A stretch of 64,000 nucleotides of DNA. Source: Pseudoscleropodium purum (Eukaryota; Streptophyta; Bryopsida; Hypnales; Brachytheciaceae). Numbering within the stretch: the stretch's first letter is position 1; every line of letters starts with the position of its first letter. Shown one piece after another: positions 56,880 to 64,000 of the stretch. The translations under genes and the position numbers were made by a program. The notes beneath the pieces are model-generated. The model was not told the origin of the DNA. It saw only the letters and a program-made list of their open reading frames with translations, and searched no databases. Location of the stretch: contig OZ017796.1 of assembly GCA_963969395.1 (NCBI GenBank), positions 40,166,243 through 40,230,242 of the forward strand. The letters are read 5' to 3'.

Positions 56880-57450
56880 TAGTGGTCTCTGTGAGGAACC
56901 TTCATTCATTTTAAATGTTTATTATGTATTGGACGTGCACCTTGTAAACTATGCTTATATGTCAGTCATTTTGGAGTCGCCATGTAGAAACGTCAAAGTC
57001 ACATACTAGTAGCTCCAGAATGATTGGTGTCCACATCAGCCCCTTCATAGGCTCGGTGGTGGCAATGGAAATCAATTCATTCAGCACTTTGTCTTCAGGG
57101 TAGTCATTTCTGAGTCTCATTGAAGTTACTGGAAGCCGTTTCTTTAAAGTCCTAGACTAGGTACATGCTCCAAATTTTTTACTTCCTGCCCGAAGTTTGC
57201 CACAAAGGGCAGCATTAACCACCCAAAATCATTAAGTCATTTTTTACTCACTAAAAAGACATGAAAAGTATTATTTGGTGACTTGAAGTGACTTTTTAAT
57301 GACTAAAGCATCCGCTGTTGACTTACCTCAGTTTCCAACGTTATCTCGTTCCCAAGGAGAACTAAAAATTGTAGATGAAAGTCTACCTTCATTGCACCCT
57401 CGTCCGCGGTTTAGAAAAATGATTGCCAAATGATTCTTCCGATGTTGTAT
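56880..57450 (+). mobile_element. CACTA right subterminal region, part 1
   Basis: Repeated words such as GTCAGTCATTTTGGAGTCGC, TAGTCATTTCTGAGTC, TTAAGTCATTTTTTACTCAC and GTGACTTGAAGTGACTTTTT resemble the left subterminal region. The copia element interrupts it at 57451; the remainder follows at 62252. Confidence 0.6.
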
Positions 57451-57701
57451 TGAGATTATAAAGTTATGTATGAGAGAAAGGCTTTACTTAGATGGTAGAA
57501 CGATACCAAGCCACATAAGTGGGCTCAACTTAAGCGAGAAGCCTTTCCTAGTTATCCACAAACCATGTGGGATAACTAACTACATTGGGCTGCCTTTGAC
57601 TACGAGCAATACCCATGGACTCTAACACTAACTAAGTGTCTAAAGCAACTCCTAAGGCTAACTGTACATGGTCTACGCTAGTATGTACAGAATCTCTAAC
57701 A
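57451..57701 (-). repeat. Copia element 3' LTR
   Basis: 251 bp, differing from 62001-62251 at three positions. On the minus strand it begins TGTTAGAG just after a purine tract (AAAGTGGGAG), which fits a polypurine tract next to a 3' LTR, and it ends AATCTCA. Taking the LTR from 57453 instead gives a perfect 5-bp target duplication, TATTG (57448-57452 and 62252-62256). Confidence 0.9.
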
Positions 57702-57719
57702 CTCCCACTTTGAGAGTGG

Positions 57720-58020
57720 TCAAAAGGTGCGAAGCCCCATCTTCTCAATGAAGCTTTGGTGTTGTGGCTTCCCAAGGGCCTTGGTCAGCACATCAGCAAC
57801 CATAGCTTTGGTAGGCACATACTTGAGCTCAATCACCTCATCCTCCACTCGTTCACGAATGAAATGGTGGCGCACATCAATGTGCTTCGTCCGAGAGTGA
57901 TGGGTGGGATTTTTGGCCAAAGCAATGGCCCCTTGGTTGTCACACCAGATGGGTGTGCTCCCCTCTTGCGCAAGACCAACATCAGCCAAGAGTTGCCTTA
58001 GCCAAATGGCCTCCTTTGAA
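57720..58020 (-). pseudogene. Copia RNase H C-terminal fragment, out of frame with pol
   Basis: SKEAIWLRQLLADVGL, IWCDNQGAIALAKNP, HHSRTKHIDVRHHFIRE and VADVLTKALGKPQ are the classic copia RNase H end. It lies directly downstream of the gag-pol frame but shifted by one base near 58015. The part of RT and RNase H that should separate them is missing. Confidence 0.9.
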
Positions 58021-60883
58021 ACCCCTTCCTCACAAACATGCCATCAATATCTCGATCCCAAACTCTCCCCGATTGCTTCAACTCGGGAAGTGCCTTCTTC
58101 AACTTGCACTTCAAATGCTTTTGGCCTTCTTGCACAAAGCCTTGGGGCTGATCCATGTAGATGACCTCCTCCCCTTCCACTTGGGAAAACCCCCTAGCAA
58201 CCAACCTTGCCTTGTACCTCACAATGTGACCCAAAGCATCCCTTTTGGTAGAGAAAACCCACTTACAACTCACACTTGATCTCTTGGGAGGGAGGGGTGC
58301 AAGCTCCCATGTCCCTTTGTCAATGAGGGCCTTGTACTCCTCTTGCATGGCCACCTCCCACTTGCTTGCATCTTCGCAACGCAACACCTCTCCAAGCGTG
58401 GATGGATCTCCAAGGAAAGCCACATTGGCTTGTTCTTCTTGTTGTTGGGGAAGAATGTGATTCAGCCACCATTCTCTAGGGGGCTTGCGGGTCCTCGTTG
58501 GATAACGTGGCTCCTCTGTGCCTTGATCTTCCTCACCAATGGGCTGATCATGCTCTTGCTCCCTTGGTGAAGTGCTTGGAGAACCCGCCGCTGATCCCTT
58601 CACTTGAGGTGTGGTCACCTTCTTCTTGGGCTCCACAAAGTCCTCATCTTCAGCACCTTGCTCTTCATCTCCATCTTCTATGTGCACTCTTGGAGTTGTG
58701 CCCATCTTTTGGGCTGGTCCTCCACTTCTCCCACTTGGGCTCATCTCCAAGAGCTTGGGATCAACTCCTCCATCCTCCAAAAAGGTCACATCTCGGCACT
58801 TGATGATGGCCTTGGTCTCCACATTCATCAGCCTATAAGCCTTGGTTCCCTCACAATAACCAAGGAAAAGGCACTTGATGCCCTTGGGATCCAATTTCGT
58901 CCTCTTGGCACTTGGGACCAATGCATAGGCAATGCACCCAAAGGTGCGCATGTGAGACACGTGGGGCCTTGTCCCACTCCAAGCTTCTTGCGGTGTCTTG
59001 CTTGTCAACGCTTGGGTGGGGCACCGGTTCCTCGTGTAAACCGCAGTGGACACCGCCTCCCCCCAAAGCTCAAGCTTCAAACCTTGGCCATAAATCATGG
59101 CCCTTGCCATCTCCACAATGGTACGATTCGCACGCTCCGCTACGCCGTTTTGTTGAGGGGTGTAGGGTGCGGAAGTGTGATGCTCAATGCCATGGGCCTT
59201 CAAGTACGCCTCAAAGGTCTTGGACACATACTCCCCTCCATTATCCGACGGCAGCACCTTCACCTTGCAATCCGATTGAGCCTCCACGAGGGCCTTCCAA
59301 GTCTCAAAACGCCCAAACACCTCACTCTTGCACTTCAACATATACACCCAAATCTTGCGAGAGAAATCATCAATGAAGGTCACAAAATACCTTGCTCCTC
59401 CTATGGACGTGGTCTTCATCGGCCTGTACACATCCAAATGCACAAGCTGCAATGGCTTGGTGGCGCGCGTTGCCCCATCCTTGGGGAAGGGCTGCCTTGT
59501 TTGTTTGCCCTCAATGCACCCCTTGCACACCATAGAACTCCAATCATGCTTGCAAGAAGAGAGGTTCAGACCCTTCACCATGTGTTGGAGGCTCTTCATG
59601 CTCTTCACATTCAAGTGCCCAAGCCTCCTATGCCAAAGCTCCACAAGGTCTTCATGGGCTGATCCTTGGGCAACACACGCCAAGGAAGTGCCATTCACCT
59701 TGGTGAAATGGAGGTGGTACAAGTTGCCCTCACGAGGGGCTGATGCAATCAAAACTCCACTTGGTGAACGCACCACACACCCTACCATGTTGAAATGCAC
59801 TTTCAAACCTCCCAAAGACAATTTGCTCACCGAAAACAAGTTGGCATGCAACTTGGGGACATGGAGCACCTCTTGGATTTGGATCCTCCTGGTCTTTCCC
59901 TTCACTTGCACCTCCACAAGGATCTCCCCCATGCCAAGGGCCTCCACCATGCCATTGTCTCCCAAATAAATCTTCTTCCCCGAAATGGGCTGATACGTGT
60001 GGAAGGCATCTTGATGGCTGGTCATATGTTGCATGGCCCCCGAGTCCACAATCCAAGTGAACATGTTGGCCTTCTCCCCTCCTCCATTGGCTGCAAAGGC
60101 GAAACCCTCTTCTTCCTCCTCTTTGGAAGCTGGGTGTGCACTCTCCTTGTCCTTGCCTTGGCTGATCTTGCAATGCCTAGCAATGTGGCCCGGTTTGCTA
60201 CACTTGAAGCACGTCCTTGTCTCCTTAAACGCCTTGGTGTTGCCACCTTTTCCATGTCTTGAGACAAGCGCTGATCCCTCCCCTTGGGCCTCATTCTCCT
60301 TGCGCTTGGTCACTTCATGCATCAAGCGTGCGGTCACAAACTCCATGGTCAGCTCCTTGGTGGGCCTCGTCTCCAATGCGGTGATGAGGAACTCATAAGA
60401 CAATGGCAAGCTTGCCAACAAGGTCATCACCACATCTCCCTCGGTCACGGGCGCCTCCAAACAAGCCAACTCATCCGCAAGAGCCTTGACCTTGTTGACG
60501 TGATCCAACAAATCGTCCTCCTCTTGCATCTTGCTAGTGAAGAACTTGCGGCGAAGAAATAGGAGGTTGGAGAGGCTCTTGGTTTCATGGATGTTGCAAA
60601 GGGTGGTCCACGCTTGGGTTGGTCCCTTGCAATGGCGAATGTGTGCAATTTGGCGATCCACAAGGTTGATGGCAATGAGAGCAAAGGACTTCTTCTCCTT
60701 CCTCTCCCATGCCTTCTTGATCTTTGGATCCGCATCTTCACTTGGAGGCTCCTCACTCCCATCCACCACATCCCACAAGTCCTTCTCCGCAAGGATCATC
60801 TCCATCTTGAACTTCCACATGCCAAAGTTCTCTCCATCAAACTTGTTGATGATGCGCACTCCCTCTCCTCCACTGGATGCCAT
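57998..60883 (-). CDS. Copia gag-protease-integrase with truncated reverse transcriptase
   Basis: From the ATG at 60883 (MASSGGEGVRIINKFDGENF) the frame runs 961 residues. Gag covers about 10-220. A zinc knuckle CFKCSKPGHIARHC lies at 225-238. The protease motif DSGA is at 280-283. The GAG-pre-integrase HH..CC finger (WHRRLGHL..CKGC) lies around 417-456. Integrase has D484, D547 and E583, with 35 residues between the last two as expected. HLDVYRP replaces the usual HxDxxGP. The RT starts normally (WVFSTKRDALGHIVRYKARL, VARGFSQVEG) but jumps directly to EEVIYMDQPQGF, and again from RKGF into the RNase H region. The catalytic aspartates (including the YVDD block) are therefore absent. The frame then ends on a frameshifted TAA. 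A longer frame upstream lacks an ATG. Confidence 0.93.
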   Translation of the reverse strand: MASSGGEGVRIINKFDGENFGMWKFKMEMILAEKDLWDVVDGSEEPPSEDADPKIKKAWERKEKKSFALIAINLVDRQIAHIRHCKGPTQAWTTLCNIHETKSLSNLLFLRRKFFTSKMQEEDDLLDHVNKVKALADELACLEAPVTEGDVVMTLLASLPLSYEFLITALETRPTKELTMEFVTARLMHEVTKRKENEAQGEGSALVSRHGKGGNTKAFKETRTCFKCSKPGHIARHCKISQGKDKESAHPASKEEEEEGFAFAANGGGEKANMFTWIVDSGAMQHMTSHQDAFHTYQPISGKKIYLGDNGMVEALGMGEILVEVQVKGKTRRIQIQEVLHVPKLHANLFSVSKLSLGGLKVHFNMVGCVVRSPSGVLIASAPREGNLYHLHFTKVNGTSLACVAQGSAHEDLVELWHRRLGHLNVKSMKSLQHMVKGLNLSSCKHDWSSMVCKGCIEGKQTRQPFPKDGATRATKPLQLVHLDVYRPMKTTSIGGARYFVTFIDDFSRKIWVYMLKCKSEVFGRFETWKALVEAQSDCKVKVLPSDNGGEYVSKTFEAYLKAHGIEHHTSAPYTPQQNGVAERANRTIVEMARAMIYGQGLKLELWGEAVSTAVYTRNRCPTQALTSKTPQEAWSGTRPHVSHMRTFGCIAYALVPSAKRTKLDPKGIKCLFLGYCEGTKAYRLMNVETKAIIKCRDVTFLEDGGVDPKLLEMSPSGRSGGPAQKMGTTPRVHIEDGDEEQGAEDEDFVEPKKKVTTPQVKGSAAGSPSTSPREQEHDQPIGEEDQGTEEPRYPTRTRKPPREWWLNHILPQQQEEQANVAFLGDPSTLGEVLRCEDASKWEVAMQEEYKALIDKGTWELAPLPPKRSSVSCKWVFSTKRDALGHIVRYKARLVARGFSQVEGEEVIYMDQPQGFVQEGQKHLKCKLKKALPELKQSGRVWDRDIDGMFVRKGFQRRPFG

Positions 60884-60922
60884 GGTGACGCAGCTCCCAC
60901 TGTGTTGGATTTCACTGGAAGG

Positions 60923-61062
60923 GTCTTCTTCTGCTGGTGTCGGCTGGCACCCGATACAAGTGGTCATAGATAAAAAACAAAAAAATGGTCTTCTTCTGCT
61001 GGTGTCAGCTAGCAGCCGATACAAGTGGTCACAAAAAAAAAAAAAAAAAATTTTTTTTTTTG
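60923..61062 (-). repeat. Tandem 60-bp duplication and A/T tract in the copia leader
   Basis: TGGTCTTCTTCTGCTGGTGT..GCCGATACAAGTGGTCA-type units occur at about 60928-60968 and 60988-61031. Next to them a run of 18 A is followed by 11 T (61034-61062). Both lie just upstream of the gag ATG. Confidence 0.8.
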
Positions 61063-62000
61063 AAGTCGGCGCTGAATGCAGCGTTCAAATGAGTGGAAAA
61101 CAATTCTGATTATTTACACTTGCACTTCTGTGCACAATACAAAACTAAATGGCCTTAAGTACCAAGAAGTCCGCTACAGTAAGAGGCACTTCGTTCGAGC
61201 AGCCCAAGCGTTCTACATTCATGTTAGCTGCCCGCGCAGGCATACAAATCCAATCGCAGTCCACAGGCATGGCTCATCACCTGGACATGACCTTCATCCT
61301 CTACCATACCTTGGTCCTGTAATCAATAAACCATTCTCTACCTTCTTGAAACCAAGCCATGGCCAACTCACCCGTCCGAAAACAGTAAACCCGGCCGAGG
61401 CCTCCCAAACATCTTCTCCACCTCCAATTCAGACCCTAATGAAGCTCCAAACTTCCAATTAGCCCTAAATGGAGGCTACTACTCACAATCAGCACCTCAA
61501 GGGCAACAATGGCCTCCAACACCCCTAGTTGGATCACCCAAACTCCAAAGTAGCCTACTTGCCTCTCAATGGCTCCACAAGGCTCACAAGGACACAACTC
61601 AGCCCTCAATGGATGGCAAATTCCACTCAAGCAACCCAAAGGTGCTTCCAAGCCTCACAAAAGACTCTCACTAGATTGCAATTGCCACAATCACAATCAA
61701 CAATGCACCCAAATGCATAATCAGCACTCAATGGGCTCTCAATGTACTCTTCTAAGCACAAACTCAAACTAAGAGCATGCAACCAGCCTTCACAAGGTGT
61801 GATTACTACCATAAGCAATCTCTCACCCAAAATGCACTCAAAACCTCACAAACTAAAAAACCCCAAATAACTCACACCATATGGTTTGTAGGTGAATAAG
61901 ACACAAAACGTTGATTGCTCCTCCAAGCTCCAAGATCTCCTCCAAATGATATGAAATTCTCCCTCAAGCGCAACTCCAAGTGCGTGGGCCCATAACCTAT

Positions 62001-62251
62001 TGAGATTATAAAATTATGTATGAGAGAAAGGCTTTACTTAGATGGTAGAACGATACCAAGCCACATAAGTGGGCTCAACTTAAGCGAGAAGCCTTTCCTA
62101 GTTATCCACAAACCATGTGGGATAACTAACTACATTGGGCTGCCTTTGACTACGAGCAATACCCATGGACTCTAACACTAATTAAGTGTCTAAAGCAACT
62201 CCTAAGGCTAACTGTACATGGTCTACGCTAGTATGTACAAAATCTCTAACA
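62001..62251 (-). repeat. Copia element 5' LTR
   Basis: Partner of 57451-57701. The internal side reads, on the minus strand, AATCTCA then ATAGGTTATGGGCCCACGC. The usual initiator-Met primer-binding site (TGGTATCAGAGC) is not seen, so the priming tRNA is unclear. Confidence 0.9.
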
Positions 62252-62375
62252 TATTGTTGCCCCAGTATTGGTGCAATTATGGAATTTGCAGACATTTTTT
62301 AGTTGTTCCGGACATAAAGTCACTTTATAATCATTTCTTCCAGTCATTTATTTACTGTTTTTTTTGTAGTGATAA
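62252..62375 (+). mobile_element. CACTA right terminus
   Basis: Continues the subterminal region cut by the copia element and ends TTTTTTTTGTAGTG, the inverse of CACTACAAAAAAAA. Directly beyond it lies copy 3 of the CCGGA-rich ORF element, so this CACTA end was inserted into that copy. Confidence 0.65.
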
Positions 62376-63345
62376 ATCACTCTCCCCCAATGAACAATCC
62401 AATCCTCTAAGGCCCCGAAGATGGTGTTAGCCACCATGACCGTAACCTGGGTAGGCTTTTCTAGATACAAGGTCAGAATGAAGAACTCTAGTGCCCATCT
62501 ATACCTCTCATTCTTGCAATCACTAATGGCAAAACCTTCCTTTAGTGAGCCTAACTCTAGAACTTTTCGGCTATGTATTTATCTGCCCTTTCGGCTAGTC
62601 CGAGTTTGCTCTTTTTGAATATATACACATTTACTTAGATGTCTTCCGTCCAAGCTACAAATCAACCTCTCATTGTCAATTCATATTGATTCAAAACTTC
62701 GTAAATGAGTTTTTGGATCATCTCTTCGTTTTTCATACTCTACGGCCTATCTAACAATCCGACACACCCGATACACATGAAGTCCTTTTCTAACTGTGCT
62801 CAGTGGGCCAAATTGGGACGAATGAGTGGACTAACCATTCGGGCTACCACTACAGACTTTCGCGCACTCAAATCGCTAGCCACCACGATGAATCATCAAC
62901 ACTTGACAACCTAATCCAATGCAAATAGTACCAACCTTTCCAACCTCTCCTTATCTCGGTCGCTAAGTCACCATTTTTTCTCTCAACTATACGTCCACAA
63001 GGTTTAGCAATCAGAAAAAATAGTGAAGTGGCGGTGGATTTAAGTACCCGACACGCAATCGATAGTTCTCGGTGGAGAACATGTAGAAGACCATTCCTTT
63101 AATGGTACCCTGGTTCCCTAGAACGTAGGTATCAGGAATCCGAAACTTTGCCGCATCTCAGATCCGTATTGGATCCATTTTTGTAATGCTAGTAATGATT
63201 CTAGCAATTCAAAAACTAACTATTTCCACATTAGTCTTCAGGTAATCCAAATCCCTAAGGGTTACTAAAAAATAAAAAATTGTAAGTCTTTCTAATCCTA
63301 TTCTAGATTAATCCTATCTGATTTGAGTTTTCGTGCTCCCACACC
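62376..63345 (-). pseudogene. Degenerate copy 3 of the CCGGA-rich ORF element
   Basis: The minus strand from 63345 to 62376 follows copy 1 closely: GGGAGCACGAAAACTCAAAT at the outer end, GTACTTAAATCCACCGCCAC, then the coding part MKNEEMIQkLIYeVLNQYeL and RWALEFFILTLYLEKPTQVT. At NTIFGALEDWIVHWG it breaks off at the CACTA end. Several stops interrupt it. Copies 1 and 3 are closer to each other than to copy 2. Confidence 0.75.
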
Positions 63346-63398
63346 ATGACTACCATGTTTTGATGCAATAAGTGATGCCACTAGCACTTTGAGGACTC

Positions 63399-63943
63399 AT
63401 GGCTCCTAGTTTTCATTTGACAGTGATGAGGATGTACAAGGTATTCCGTCATTTGTACACAAAAGTTTACAATCCTACAAACTATACGTCACTAGTCCGT
63501 GATGTTGTAGAGAACATGGTGTTGTTGGAAATTGAATTCCTACCTTCCTTTTTTGACATTATAACACACCTATTTTACCATCTTGCAAAGGAGCTGAATC
63601 TTTATGGCCTCATCAATGCGCGTTGGATGTATCTAGTGGAGCAATACATGAAAACATTGAAGAACCATGTGCGCAACATGGCACGACTTGAGGCTTGCAT
63701 GGCCAAGGGATACTTGAAAGATGAATGCATTGGTTTCATCATAGAATACTTCCATGGATTTGAGGCCACCCAAAGATGCATATGGGACAAGGATGAAGAG
63801 TATGGAGACACAAAGGAGGTTCTATAAGGCGCCAGTAGGCCATACATGATGAGCCCTAAGCTATGTGACATAACACACTAGTATGTGTTGACGAATGTTG
63901 CAAGTATGCATGATCTGCATACGTGAGTGCTTATCTTTACCCT
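63399..63943 (+). pseudogene. CACTA transposase, DUF4218 part, continuing off the window
   Basis: The frame encodes the DUF4218 block of En/Spm transposases: LEIEFLPSFFDIITHLFYHL, INARWMYLVEQYMKTLKNHV and EACMAKGYLKDECIGFIIEY. It runs to a TAA at 63825-63827. Beyond this the same frame carries PYMMSPKLCDITH, TAG, YVLTNVASMHDLHT and TGA, all parts of the family, so three stops disable it. It belongs to a CACTA copy other than the one at 55131, or to a rearranged one, because the two parts are in the reverse of the normal order. Confidence 0.85.
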
Positions 63944-64000
63944 TTTTTCTAACCTACAATGCTCTGTGGAGCATTGTTCAATTGCCATGAAGTGTAGAGG

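Larger units (their letters stand above)
57451..62251 (-). mobile_element. Ty1/copia LTR retrotransposon, 4.8 kb, inserted in CACTA sequence
   Basis: Two 251-bp LTRs enclose a minus-strand polyprotein and a leader of about 1.1 kb (60884-62000). The three LTR differences (98.8 % identity) all read G or C in the 3' LTR and A or T in the 5' LTR, consistent with decay of methylated cytosines. It is a fairly young copy, but the reverse transcriptase is mostly deleted and a frameshift separates the RNase H part, so it is non-autonomous. It splits the CACTA subterminal region. Confidence 0.95.

Noticed and set aside
58604..59662. 352-codon plus-strand open frame
   Set aside because: It is antisense to the copia gag-pol frame, which has clear domains; the open reverse frame follows from the codon use of the sense gene.

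Overview
The window is nuclear DNA of a land plant. It has intron-containing genes with GT/AG borders, organelle-targeted plant protein families, and Ty1/copia, CACTA, hAT and LINE remnants in AT-rich intergenic sequence. Three host genes in 64 kb point to a medium or large, repeat-rich genome. The sequence alone does not settle whether this is a fern, gymnosperm, bryophyte or flowering plant.

Layout. 1-13.9 kb is AT-rich and holds no intact gene: dispersed repeats, a near-perfect 0.53-kb foldback, small inverted-repeat elements and a decayed LINE. 13.9-22.4 kb is more complex unique sequence around a ten-exon MscS-like mechanosensitive channel gene on the minus strand (17009-21706, 538 residues as I spliced it). 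22.4-35.2 kb is again repeat desert, with a dead hAT transposase, more members of the small inverted-repeat family and a 1.37-kb foldback. 35.8-40.3 kb is a twelve-exon plus-strand gene for a plastid-type protein with two thioredoxin/GST-N-like domains (341 residues). 42.7-44.5 kb is a two-exon minus-strand gene for a disordered, probably nuclear protein (461 residues) of no recognised family. Just past its stop lies a perfect 20-bp hairpin whose arm matches 24 nt of its own coding sequence.

45.7 kb to the end is a nested transposon cluster. CACTA (En/Spm) terminal sequence starts at 45701, the C-terminal part of a CACTA transposase lies at 55.1-55.8 kb, and a CACTA end lies at 62375. Between them sit captured pieces of the proteasome lid gene RPN6, an hAT-type MITE with a perfect 8-bp target duplication inside the RPN6 fragment, a 4.8-kb copia element with 98.8 % identical LTRs but most of its reverse transcriptase deleted, and three copies of an unusual CCGGA-rich element family. 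One copy has an intact 552-codon ORF, short terminal inverted repeats and a 7-bp target duplication. A second CACTA pseudogene (DUF4218 part) runs to the right edge.

The host genes do not form a pathway; two of them are probably plastid proteins. The items most likely to be new are the ORF-bearing CCGGA-rich element, the self-matching hairpin below the 461-residue gene, and the large foldbacks.
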